From Coraliomargarita algicola (GTDB taxonomy: Bacteria > Verrucomicrobiota > Verrucomicrobiia > Opitutales > Coraliomargaritaceae): a stretch of DNA of 64,000 nucleotides. Position numbers and translations under genes: made by a program. Below the pieces are notes generated by a model. That model did not search any database. It had not been told where the DNA came from and saw nothing but the letters and a program-made list of their open reading frames with translations. Positions 37,701 to 45,851 of the stretch are shown here, in pieces. Position 1 is the stretch's first letter. The number at the start of each line of letters is the position of its first letter. Location of the stretch: assembly GCF_033878955.1 (NCBI RefSeq), contig NZ_CP138858.1:5235001-5299000 (forward strand). Direction: 5' to 3'.

Positions 37701-37953
37701 TGGAAGCGATCCGAATGATGGCAGTTCAAATGGCGATTTTAAAATTCTCGATGTCGGAGAAACCGCGCCTCAGTTGACATGGGCAAGTGCGGCTGGGCGC
37801 GTCTATGATGTCTTGCACTCGCCTGATCTGATACAGGCATTTTCTGCGCTGAATACAGAGAGCCTCGCCGCCACGCCTCCGCAGAACAGTTATACCTTGC
37901 CTGTTCCCTTAGCCGACAAAGCATTTTACCGAATTCAGGCCGAGCTAGAGTAG
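34756..37953 (+). CDS. Long multidomain S1 sulfatase (CSPAR) with C-terminal surface modules
   Basis: ATG 34756 (two codons inside an in-frame GTG) begins a signal peptide ending VVAQAQ. Residues about 30-500 are the sulfatase domain: LYVDDMGWGSIG, formylglycine site Cys86 in VCSPARSSQQTG, GKWGYGASDS, MSDNGGHTNN and GGLKGYKTQIWEGG. The remaining 560 residues are unusual for a sulfatase: a beta-helix-like stretch (FDVNSHHIVGRNEIRVSAHG), a sandwich domain (about 660-830; LLQNGGFESGSGHTY, FLRFES), a linker and a C-terminal module (LTWASAAGRVYDVLHSPDL) also found in the SASA esterase. The tail probably holds the enzyme on the cell surface or on substrate. It follows a strong terminator and so has its own promoter. 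Confidence 0.9.
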   Translation: MEFQGIYILMLAAVSLCSSVVAQAQSEAPRPNIVYLYVDDMGWGSIGANGQDERRAAGLANVLTPNIDRLAEAGVNFQRAYGATVCSPARSSQQTGFHQGHSYADRNDTDNAQKAMRAEDLTMGDVLKAAGYVTGYWGKWGYGASDSLNSPVLLNQQTLPHEHGYDYVLAELHHIRAHSYFQPTLWSYKPGDANLNLVTNTLAAYANNPDYPELPARQSDAAYPSTAYCDDTYAFAALDFVRTQAQQYNADGTPFFALFASQIPHSPYNDIIDLPGWDDAYDGDAEFAALSADSKQWAAMVTRIDAHLGNIIAALEDPNNDGDTSDSVADNTIVIFMSDNGGHTNNSRTELDANGGLKGYKTQIWEGGIRVPMVVRWPSKITASSTLQVGTDTQMVVDVTDLLPTFCDLAGVETPLGLDGVSIAPTLLSEDEQRPRDFIIHEAQPDRSIIHGDYKLVDDNGTLKLYDLVNDHDESTNIAGANATLAAELSTLLYGERVAEPQWFSITYHSWMGADGADASTAVNWSDYTYTNSLNSVTYQSDTGAPQLSWIAQMENTGGSDQTALADADLEFLGLEIKGASGVAKQIFDVNSHHIVGRNEIRVSAHGQIQLAGGTLESLRWLDLKEAGELSGHGKVAAACYNAGALTVIGGDETTVPASSGELLQNGGFESGSGHTYSSTDAWFNYGGDQSLDARNTINAQAGSYRGIVGVNGSGIVSSPAVDTGHTIQRGDVFTLEFYYAGASGWDLGSDTITASLYYEDGGEQTLASFEVTPTQNFSNGYDLSANNVINATPSSIGKQLFLRFESTTATNSEFAALDGITLSFISEAGVVPADRVLVIDGYYRETDTASVEIYLQGTGTAGIDYAQVQVTETATLSGMLAVTVDAALSPQLGDAFEVLTAASIVGRFTNPDDLVEGSDGTLFAITYSRDAVTLTVTERTSQGTPYSWLDQHGLVLGGDYESAALSNADGDNWLAWEEFIFGSDPNDGSSNGDFKILDVGETAPQLTWASAAGRVYDVLHSPDLIQAFSALNTESLAATPPQNSYTLPVPLADKAFYRIQAELE

Positions 37954-38031
37954 TGGCATTCATCACTAGAATCACTCATTCTGGCTATATTCAGTGTCGC
38001 TTAAATAGTCTATATTTGTGACTTGAATTTC

Positions 38032-39519
38032 ATGAAGAAACGATTTAGACTACTGACTACTCAGTGCGCTGGTTTGATGGCCCTGCTTGCGCTCGCATCT
38101 GGCTTCAGTGCTGCCACGGCTTCCGAAGATCGACCGCCCAATGTGGTGGTCTTTCTCGTCGATGATTTAGGCTACATGGATATCGGTGCAAATAACCCCG
38201 ATTGTTTTTATGAGACACCGCATGTGAACGCCTTGGCGAGATCCGGCATGCGCTTTACGAATGGGTATGCCGCCAATCCGGTTTGTTCTCCGACGCGTTA
38301 CAGTTTGATGACGGGCAAGTATCCGACTCGGGTAGGGGCGACCAATTTCTTTCCCAAGGATGTGGCGAAACTACGCAGTGGCCGGTTTAAACCAGCCCCA
38401 CTCGTCACTAAGATGCCTCTGGACGAAATTCCATTGCCTCAAGCCTTAAAGGCTAAAAATTATGCGACCTTTTTTGCCGGGAAATGGCACCTAGGTGAAT
38501 CCGAGGAATATTATCCGCAGAATCGTGGCTTTGATGTGAATATTGGCGGTTATAGTGCGGGGGGGCCTTACACTGGAAAGAAATACTTTGCGCCTTTCGA
38601 GAATCCTCAGATGGAAGAGAGCCCCGAGGGCGATCACCTGCCGGATCGCCTGGCACGTGAGACCGCTGTGTTTATTGAAGCCAATAAGGATCAGCCATTC
38701 CTCGCGTATCTATCATTTTACTCAGTGCATACGCCTTTGATCGGGCGCCCTGATTTGGTCGAGAAATATAAGAAGAAAGCGGCCTTGATCGAGGGAGAAG
38801 AGTTCAGCGTGACGGAATCAGAAGTCACCGGGAGGCGGGGTGTGAAGACACGTTCCTTACAAAAGCACGCAGTCTATGCCGCCATGGTGGAAGCGATGGA
38901 TTTAGCTGTGGGTAAAGTCTTACAGCAACTTGATGATTCAGGTGTGGCCGACAATACCATCGTGATATTTACCTCCGACAATGGTGGACTCTCGACGAGT
39001 GAAGGCTCACCGACTAGCAATTTGCCGCTGCGCGGTGGCAAGGGCTGGGTCTATGAGGGCGGCATACGCGAGCCATGGATTATTCGTTATCCCGGCGTGA
39101 CAGAAGCCGGCTCGATCAGTGATGAAATGATTTGTTCGATTGATTTGTATCCCACGGTGATGTCGGCGGTTGGCGTCGAAACATCGCATGTCATTGATGG
39201 CATTGATATTACGAAAGCACTTGAGGGAGGATCGCTTGAGCGGGACACACTCTACTGGCATTACCCGCACTACAGTAACCAAGGCGGCATCCCCGGCGGC
39301 GCGATCCGTGTGGGTGATTATAAATTAGTCGAACGCTATGAGGATGGCGAAGTGATGCTCTTCAACTTAAAAGAGGATTTGGGTGAGCAGCACGATTTAT
39401 CAGCCCAATTCCCTGAGCGTGTCACACAGATGCGTGCCAACCTACACGCATGGTATGACAACGTCGGCGCTAAATTCCTACAGCAAAAAGGAAACGGCCC
39501 GGAGCCGTGGCGTCCGTAG
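38032..39519 (+). CDS. S1 family sulfatase (CSPTR)
   Basis: ATG 38032 is preferred over an in-frame TTG at 38023. A signal peptide (LMALLALASGFSAATA) is followed by VVVFLVDDLGYMDIG and the formylglycine site Cys85 in VCSPTRYSLMTGKYPTR. GKWHLGESEEYYP, FTSDNGGLSTSEG and LRGGKGWVYEGGIREP mark the metal and substrate-binding sites. The GKYPTR and YEGGIREP features resemble iduronate-2-sulfatase-like and GalNAc-6-sulfatase-like enzymes, but specificity cannot be fixed. It is the first gene of a compact six-gene operon ending at 47281. Confidence 0.94.
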   Translation: MKKRFRLLTTQCAGLMALLALASGFSAATASEDRPPNVVVFLVDDLGYMDIGANNPDCFYETPHVNALARSGMRFTNGYAANPVCSPTRYSLMTGKYPTRVGATNFFPKDVAKLRSGRFKPAPLVTKMPLDEIPLPQALKAKNYATFFAGKWHLGESEEYYPQNRGFDVNIGGYSAGGPYTGKKYFAPFENPQMEESPEGDHLPDRLARETAVFIEANKDQPFLAYLSFYSVHTPLIGRPDLVEKYKKKAALIEGEEFSVTESEVTGRRGVKTRSLQKHAVYAAMVEAMDLAVGKVLQQLDDSGVADNTIVIFTSDNGGLSTSEGSPTSNLPLRGGKGWVYEGGIREPWIIRYPGVTEAGSISDEMICSIDLYPTVMSAVGVETSHVIDGIDITKALEGGSLERDTLYWHYPHYSNQGGIPGGAIRVGDYKLVERYEDGEVMLFNLKEDLGEQHDLSAQFPERVTQMRANLHAWYDNVGAKFLQQKGNGPEPWRP

Positions 39520-39563
39520 TCGACAGCCCATGCCCACTTAATTTGAATAATAAACAATCATAC

Positions 39564-41612
39564 ATGATGAAAAAATGTCTATCCGTGGCCCTGGTCGGCT
39601 TGATTTCTGCCAGTGCACTTCTGGCGCAAACGATACAAATTACTTCTGAACCGACTGGCTTCATTATAGAGAAGGATGTGAATCTACAGCCAAGCAAGAG
39701 TGGTGTCGTGCTTTCGCGTGAAGTTGCGTTGCCAGCTTTTGAGAAGGGTGCTTACTATCGCCCTTTTTCGGGGGGAGTCGCCAATGGTAATCGTGTGGAA
39801 GCGGTCGCTTTTAACTCTCTCGTAGATCTGCAGGGATATAAGCCGTCCAAGACGAGGTATAAGCATAACTCTGTTCAACGGGGGCAGTTCATTTTGCTTC
39901 AAATCAATGAAGGGCAGTATCTGTCGATCATCCCCATGTTGTCGTCGGAAGTATCTTCAGAGTTTTTCCTCGAAAATGCGAAATTGACGCTTCGGTCGTC
40001 GACTTACGGCACCGAGGATGTGGCAGGTGATGTGCCATTGTTACTGTGGGCCTATGGCGACTCGCCGTATGCCGCTACGCACGCAGCCTGGAATATGGTG
40101 ATAGAATCGGGCTTTGTCGCTGCGGACTGGCGCTCGAATAAAGAATTCCCGGTCGAGCCCTATGGTTATCTCGGCTGGTGCTCGTGGGAATTTTATAAGA
40201 CTAGAATTTCTTCAAAAATCCTAGTCGATGCGGTGCATACTATCGAAGCGAATGATGCTCCGATTCGTTGGCTGATGGTGGACAACGGTTACTTAACTCA
40301 GAAGAATAGTAAGATCATCAATTTCACACCAGACGTCAAAAAATTTCCCAATGGATGGGAAGAGCTCACTTCGTTGAAAAACCCTGATGGCATTAAGTGG
40401 ATGGGTGTTTGGCGCAATATGCTTGGGTTTATGGGGGCCATTTCACCCGAGCATACGATGACAGATCTGACTCCGAACCTGATGCCGAGTGCGAACGGGA
40501 AAACCATGCTACCAAAAGATAACGCCGCTGGCGCAAAAGCGTTTTATGAGAAAATGGTGAAAGATTCTAAGGAGAGTGGTTTTGATTTTACCAAGGTCGA
40601 CTTTCAGTCGCGTGTCCCGGAATTCTATAAGGGCACTGCGAACGCAGTGCGTGCGACGCGCTACAACAACGAGGCACTCGAAGCCGCGACCAAGAAGTAT
40701 GACATGCCGCTGCTGAATTGTATCGCGCAGCCAAATATCAACTCGTTTCAGACGAAATACAGTGTGGTGACTCGTTCTAGCCCTGATTACAATCAGGCAG
40801 ATAAAGACAAGAACAAGTGCAACACTTACCAGAGCTTTGCCAATCACTTGTGGATGAGCCAAACGGTGTGGGGCGATTTGGATATGTTCCACACGCATGA
40901 CGAGCGTGATGTGCAGTCGATGTCCGTCGCGCGAGCAATCTCAGGAGGCCCTGTCTATATTTCGGACGAGCCAAACAAGATCGTCGCTGAGAGGCTCATT
41001 CCATTTGCTTACGAGGATGGTTTGTTGCTACGCACGCAGGCACCGGCAACATTGTTGCCGGAGAGCTTCTTCATTCACCCGTTTCGTGACGCAGAGGTTT
41101 TCCGCGTGATTGCTCCGCTCGAAGATAAGGTGGCTGCGATTGCGTTGTTCAACTTCTCGGAAGTCGAGAAACCACTCGTGAGTTCGATCTCTGCGAAGGA
41201 CTACCCGTATGCGGGTGAGTTATTGCAGCCGAGTGACGGCCCTTGGACGCAACCTGAAGAAGGCTTATTGGTCTATGATCAAGCTGCTCAATCAGTGGTA
41301 TCTTTAGACGACGATTTGACTGCTGAAGTTGAGAGCTTTGGTGCAAAATTGTTCCTCCTTTACCCGAAGACACAAGGCTGGGCGGTGATCGGCCGCACTG
41401 ACAAATACTTGCCGAGCGCTGCGGTGAAGGTGCAGTCCGTTTCGAACGACCAGGTGGTCTTTACCCTGCACGAGTCGGGGCCGTTGGCGATCTGGAGTGA
41501 TCAAGGTGCACCGAAGATGAAGGGCGCGACCTTTGAGCTGATTGGCGAGAACCTTTATCTCGCGGATCTTCCTATTGAAGCGGGTGCGCAAGAACTCACT
41601 GTCACACGATAG
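39564..41612 (+). CDS. GH36/raffinose-synthase-like glycoside hydrolase, secreted
   Basis: Tandem ATGs at 39564 and 39567 begin a signal peptide (CLSVALVGLISASALLAQ); the in-frame start at 39507 would overlap the sulfatase. The 680-residue enzyme matches the Sip1/raffinose synthase branch of GH36: GWCSWEFYKT, MVDNGYL, FTKVDFQSRVPEF with probable nucleophile Asp346, GDLDMFHTHDERDV with probable acid/base Asp440, and SVARAISGGPVYISDEP. That family acts on alpha-galactosides by retaining chemistry. A secreted bacterial version between sulfatases suggests release of alpha-galactose from a sulfated galactan or galactofucan. The gaps to its neighbours are 44 and 25 bases. Confidence 0.85.
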   Translation: MMKKCLSVALVGLISASALLAQTIQITSEPTGFIIEKDVNLQPSKSGVVLSREVALPAFEKGAYYRPFSGGVANGNRVEAVAFNSLVDLQGYKPSKTRYKHNSVQRGQFILLQINEGQYLSIIPMLSSEVSSEFFLENAKLTLRSSTYGTEDVAGDVPLLLWAYGDSPYAATHAAWNMVIESGFVAADWRSNKEFPVEPYGYLGWCSWEFYKTRISSKILVDAVHTIEANDAPIRWLMVDNGYLTQKNSKIINFTPDVKKFPNGWEELTSLKNPDGIKWMGVWRNMLGFMGAISPEHTMTDLTPNLMPSANGKTMLPKDNAAGAKAFYEKMVKDSKESGFDFTKVDFQSRVPEFYKGTANAVRATRYNNEALEAATKKYDMPLLNCIAQPNINSFQTKYSVVTRSSPDYNQADKDKNKCNTYQSFANHLWMSQTVWGDLDMFHTHDERDVQSMSVARAISGGPVYISDEPNKIVAERLIPFAYEDGLLLRTQAPATLLPESFFIHPFRDAEVFRVIAPLEDKVAAIALFNFSEVEKPLVSSISAKDYPYAGELLQPSDGPWTQPEEGLLVYDQAAQSVVSLDDDLTAEVESFGAKLFLLYPKTQGWAVIGRTDKYLPSAAVKVQSVSNDQVVFTLHESGPLAIWSDQGAPKMKGATFELIGENLYLADLPIEAGAQELTVTR

Positions 41613-41637
41613 ACGTCAATCGAGGAAAGGTCATATA

Positions 41638-43197
41638 GTGAAGGTCAGAAAAAAACTGCTGCTAGCACTGTGTGCGCTGTCTCTTTTCGGGATGTCAGTC
41701 GCCTCGGCCGCTAGGCCCAATATTATCAGCATCGTAGTGGATGATATGGGCTACTCGGATCTCGGCAGTTATGGCGGGGAGGCGGAAACGCCGAATATTG
41801 ATCGTTTGGCGGCAAAAGGCTATCGTTTTACAAATTATCGCACCTATCCTAAATGTATGCCGACGCGCGATTCGCTACTCTCCGGCCTACATGCGGAGCC
41901 ACATGGCGTCATGGAGCGTGCGGCTACGATTGGTGAAGTGTTGAAAGCGCAGGGCTATCAGACCTATTTCTGTGGGAAAACACATGGTGAACTCATTCCC
42001 GAGTTGACCGATGTGCTGAACAAGGGCTTCGTTCGCAGCTTTGGTAACACCGATGGCGGTAACTATTTTGATCACAATGTGCGACCGAATTACTTAGACG
42101 GGGCACTTTGGGAAGCAGATCGACCTTATTATAAAACCGATGTGCAGACGGATTTTGCCTTGGAGTTTATTGATCAATACCAAGTCGACCAGAAGCCTTT
42201 CTTTTTGCATCTGGCCTATCATGCCCCGCACTTCCCGGTGCAGGCGCACGAGAAGGATATTCAAAAATACTTGGAGACCTATATGGCTGGGCCTGATGCA
42301 CTACGCAAAGCCCGCTTTGAGCGGATGAAAGCGCAGGGGATCGCGCCCCCGGAATGGAAGCTTTCACCGTCGGTCGCTTCACAAGCCGCATGGGAGGCTC
42401 TGAGCCTGGAACAGCGCGAGCAGGAAGCTCGAGTGATGGCCACACATACGGCCATGATTGATATCATCGATCAGAATATTGGTCGTCTTTTGGAAAAATT
42501 GGAGGCCATGGGATGCGCGGATAATACCATGATTACCTTTGTCTCGGATAACGGTGGAACCCGTGAAGGTGGCAAAGGAATCTGGACAGGGTTTAGGGCT
42601 TCACGCATGGGAAAGCGCTACGATCGCAAGGCCGTGATCGGTTCGATCGATTCGCACTGGCAAATCGGCGCTGCTTGGGAAAACCTAGTCAATACGCCAT
42701 TTTGGAAGGGCAAGAATACGGGGTATGAAGGCGGCGATTCAGCGCCTTTGATCGTTTATTATCCGGGACTGATGCAGACGCCCGGGACGATTTCCCGTGC
42801 CGAGGTTGCTGTTTGGGATCTGTATCCGACGTGGTTGGATGTTGCAGGCGCATCGTATCCGGAACAGTATAATGGCAGAGAGTTAGCCCCCTTGGTCGGC
42901 ACAAGTTTATTGCCCGTTTTTCAAGGGCAAGAGCTGTCTGAACGTTCTTTTTATTTTATGTGGCGCCAAAACAAGGCGTTCATTCATAAGGGATGGAAAC
43001 TGGTCAGTGGTAAAAGCGGTAAGCTGGGCAATCTGCCATGGGAACTGTATGATTTGAACGAAGATCGAGCCGAACAGCACAATCTCGCAAAGACACATCC
43101 AGAAAAGCTCCAAGAAATGGTTAAGGCTCTGCATTTGCATTTAGGGGAAGATGCGATGCAACGAATAAACCAGTCTTCTGAACGTAAAAAAAAGTAG
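41638..43197 (+). CDS. S1 family sulfatase (CMPTR)
   Basis: The chosen start is GTG 41638, with GAGGAAAGG 8 bases upstream; earlier in-frame codons lie inside the previous gene. The signal peptide is LLLALCALSLFGMSVASA. The active site is Cys73 in YPKCMPTRDSLLSG, preceded by SIVVDDMGYSDLGSYGG. Metal and substrate motifs include CGKTHGELIP (a His replaces the usual Trp of GKWH) and VSDNGGTREG. An insert of about 60 residues around 200-260 (YMAGPDALRKARFERMKAQG) resembles choline-sulfatase- and Pla-type S1 enzymes. It lies in the middle of the operon and should desulfate the shared glycan. Confidence 0.92.
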   Translation: MKVRKKLLLALCALSLFGMSVASAARPNIISIVVDDMGYSDLGSYGGEAETPNIDRLAAKGYRFTNYRTYPKCMPTRDSLLSGLHAEPHGVMERAATIGEVLKAQGYQTYFCGKTHGELIPELTDVLNKGFVRSFGNTDGGNYFDHNVRPNYLDGALWEADRPYYKTDVQTDFALEFIDQYQVDQKPFFLHLAYHAPHFPVQAHEKDIQKYLETYMAGPDALRKARFERMKAQGIAPPEWKLSPSVASQAAWEALSLEQREQEARVMATHTAMIDIIDQNIGRLLEKLEAMGCADNTMITFVSDNGGTREGGKGIWTGFRASRMGKRYDRKAVIGSIDSHWQIGAAWENLVNTPFWKGKNTGYEGGDSAPLIVYYPGLMQTPGTISRAEVAVWDLYPTWLDVAGASYPEQYNGRELAPLVGTSLLPVFQGQELSERSFYFMWRQNKAFIHKGWKLVSGKSGKLGNLPWELYDLNEDRAEQHNLAKTHPEKLQEMVKALHLHLGEDAMQRINQSSERKKK

Positions 43198-43234
43198 TCA
43201 TGATGGTCAGTTATTTAAAGGGGATGAGAACGTG

Positions 43235-44245
43235 ATGAGAAAAAGTAAGCTGCACTTTATTGGAATATTGTTCCTGGTCTCCTTTGCTTCGGTTGAAGCA
43301 AAGGAGATCAATATTCTGTTCATGGGCAACAGTTTCACATTTCGCCATAATTTGCCGGAACTTGTTAAGCAGGTATTTGAGGAAGGGCAGCCTGAGTTGA
43401 CTGTGAATGTTGAACGTGTTGTCTATGGTGGGCAGGATCTATTTCGGCATCATGACCTTTATTTTTCGGAGTCGATGGTGCGGCTGAACAGTATCACTGT
43501 CGCTGAAGTAGAGACGTATATTGAGCGCATCCATTCCTTGAAGGCGATGAAACAAGCGCCCGATTTTTATACGGCCTACTTTAAGAGGTCAGGGCTCAAG
43601 CCAGGGTGGAACAGGATCGGTAAAATCTTGGGAGATGCGGCAAAACAGCAGCAGAAATTGATCACACGTATTGAAGCCGGCGACCGAGTGAAGTGGGACT
43701 ATCTAGTGCTGCAGAGCTATAAGGACGTAGTCGATAATGTGGATGCAGGTTATGCTGAGTATGCGCAGAAGTGGGCGAAGGTCGCCGAGCAAGAAGGCAT
43801 CAAAGTGATCCTGTATATCACCGCGCCCCATGCGCAAAATAGCGCCCCAGTTTCGGAGCCACTTGAGTTGACTCAAACCGAAATGGAGATGGAAACGATT
43901 CATAAACTGGTTGAACGTATCAAGCCACATGCCGTTGTTCCAGTTGGACTGGGGATTAAAAACATCCAAGAAGACGGGACAGACCTGAAATTTCGCTATA
44001 GAAAAGACGCTCATCCGAGCCAAACCTCTGCCTTTCTGGCTTCCAACATGTTTTATGCCGCTTTTTTCAAGGAAAGCACCGAGGGGTTTAAATACAACGC
44101 GGTGACTGAAACGAAGCTAGATGGTCAAGGCAAAGATCCTAATGGCGATCCTGCCAGAGTCGTATTTGATGATGCGACTAAGATACTACTTCAGAAAGCT
44201 GCTTATGATGCTGTGATCGAGTTTAATGCAGCAGGCTCGATCTAA
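43235..44245 (+). CDS. SGNH-type hydrolase (DUF4886-like), secreted
   Basis: ATG 43235 (one codon inside an in-frame GTG) begins a signal peptide ending ASVEA. Block I of the SGNH fold is ILFMGNSFTFRHNLP, with the likely nucleophile Ser in GNSFT; block V is KDAHPSQTSAF with the Asp-x-x-His pair. VVYGGQDLFRHHDLY and DYLVLQSYKD fill the intermediate blocks. Proteins of this type are usually predicted esterases with no tested activity. In this operon a deacetylase or other ester-removing role on the glycan is likely but not proven. Confidence 0.8.
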   Translation: MRKSKLHFIGILFLVSFASVEAKEINILFMGNSFTFRHNLPELVKQVFEEGQPELTVNVERVVYGGQDLFRHHDLYFSESMVRLNSITVAEVETYIERIHSLKAMKQAPDFYTAYFKRSGLKPGWNRIGKILGDAAKQQQKLITRIEAGDRVKWDYLVLQSYKDVVDNVDAGYAEYAQKWAKVAEQEGIKVILYITAPHAQNSAPVSEPLELTQTEMEMETIHKLVERIKPHAVVPVGLGIKNIQEDGTDLKFRYRKDAHPSQTSAFLASNMFYAAFFKESTEGFKYNAVTETKLDGQGKDPNGDPARVVFDDATKILLQKAAYDAVIEFNAAGSI

Positions 44246-44258
44246 CTCTTGTTAAACT

Positions 44259-45851
44259 ATGAAAGCATTCTTATTTGGTTTTATCATCACGCTTATTAGT
44301 GTTTGTTTCGCTCCATCAGCGACTGCTCAAAATGGTGCAGGTCTTGGGGAGAGCGAGCGGGTCTCCTTATGGCCGGAGGGAACAGCGGGCGTGGATCGGA
44401 GTATTGCGGAAAAGGTAAAGACCACTTCGCCGAAGCGAATTTTCAATATTCACAATCCCAATCTCAGTATCTTTCGCCCGGAGAATCCCAACGGGGCAGC
44501 GGTAGTGATTTGTCCTGGGGGAGGCTATCGTATCTTGTCGATCGATAATGAGGGGACAGATATCGCGAAGCGTTTAAATCGTGAGGGAATCACAGCTTTT
44601 GTTCTGCGTTATCGCTTACCCACGACTCGTGGTGTAGACTTTAAGCATCCCGTTCCGCTCTCGGATGCGCTTCGTGCGATTCAGTGGGTGCGCTTTCATA
44701 GTAATGATTATAACATCGACGCAAATAAAGTGGGTATTATGGGCTTCTCTGCTGGTGGGCATTTAGCCGCCTCTGCGGCGACACTTTATGCTGACTACTC
44801 TTTTGGAGAGGATGCTGTATCCACAGTTTCATCACGTCCTGATTTTGTTTGTTTGGGGTATCCAGTGATCTCAACCAAGAAAAAGATCGCCCATGGTTGT
44901 ATCAATTCCTTGAAGAAAAATTCTTTGCCGCCGAGTCAAGTGTGGAAGCTATCTTGTGAAGTGAATGTCGATGCCAACACCCCGCCTACGTTTTTGTTTC
45001 ATGCTAAAGATGATCCTGGAGTAAAATACCAAAACAGTGTCGTCATGCATGAGGCATTGCAGCGTGTAGGCGTGCCTACTGAATTAAAACTTTATGAGCA
45101 GGGCAAACATGGGTTTGGCTTGGGAGTGCCGGGGACTGATAGCATCCATTGGCCTGAGGATTTTCTATCTTGGATGGAGGCACAGGGATACATTCCAGAA
45201 AGCAGTGCGTTCTATACACCTGAGGAAGATTTACAGGGACTCGAGGTCAGAAGCGAAACAGTTTCCGGCCTGCCAAATGTGCTCATCATAGGAGATTCGA
45301 TCTCGGTTGGATACACTCAAGTGGTTGTCGATGCGTTGCAAGGCGTGGCAAATGTGACGCGCATTCGCGAAAATGCTGGCGACACGAATCGGGGGCTGGT
45401 AAAGTTAGATCGATGGCTCGGGGATACCGAGTGGGATGTGATTCACTTTAATTGGGGCCTGCACGATCTGTGCTACCGACACCCTGACGCGAAAGTTTAT
45501 GGAAATCGTGATAAGGTGAACGGCACGCAAGCGGTTCCGCTGGCTGAGTATACGAAGAATCTAGAGCAGCTAGTCATACGTCTTAAACAAACGGGGGCTC
45601 AACTTGTTTGGGCTTCGACGACCCTTGTGCCCGAAGAAGAAGCGGGGCGTTTCGTCGGCGATGAAGTTCGTTACAATGAAGCTGCTGCTGAAATCATGCT
45701 ACATCATGGGATACCAATTGATGATTTGCATGCGGTTTCGTTGACGCTCACCAGACACTTTAAGAGGCCCGGCGATGTCCATTTTTCTAAGGAGGGCTAT
45801 CAGGCCTTAGGCGAGCAAGTGGCCGCTTCGATTGAACCATTTTTGAAATGA
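44259..45851 (+). CDS. Esterase fusion: alpha/beta-hydrolase plus SGNH hydrolase
   Basis: A signal peptide (FIITLISVCFAPSATAQ) leads into an alpha/beta-hydrolase domain at about 30-310: VVICPGGGYRIL oxyanion region, GIMGFSAGGHLAAS nucleophile elbow, FHAKDDPGV acid and GKHGFGLG His. A second hydrolase, of the SGNH type, fills about 335-530: LIIGDSISVGYTQ with nucleophile Ser, NWGLHDLCYR and DVHFSKEGYQ with the Asp-x-x-His pair. Each domain has complete catalytic residues, so two different acyl groups or positions may be attacked by one protein. The gene starts 13 bases after the previous stop and overlaps the next sulfatase by 4 bases. Confidence 0.88.
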   Translation: MKAFLFGFIITLISVCFAPSATAQNGAGLGESERVSLWPEGTAGVDRSIAEKVKTTSPKRIFNIHNPNLSIFRPENPNGAAVVICPGGGYRILSIDNEGTDIAKRLNREGITAFVLRYRLPTTRGVDFKHPVPLSDALRAIQWVRFHSNDYNIDANKVGIMGFSAGGHLAASAATLYADYSFGEDAVSTVSSRPDFVCLGYPVISTKKKIAHGCINSLKKNSLPPSQVWKLSCEVNVDANTPPTFLFHAKDDPGVKYQNSVVMHEALQRVGVPTELKLYEQGKHGFGLGVPGTDSIHWPEDFLSWMEAQGYIPESSAFYTPEEDLQGLEVRSETVSGLPNVLIIGDSISVGYTQVVVDALQGVANVTRIRENAGDTNRGLVKLDRWLGDTEWDVIHFNWGLHDLCYRHPDAKVYGNRDKVNGTQAVPLAEYTKNLEQLVIRLKQTGAQLVWASTTLVPEEEAGRFVGDEVRYNEAAAEIMLHHGIPIDDLHAVSLTLTRHFKRPGDVHFSKEGYQALGEQVAASIEPFLK

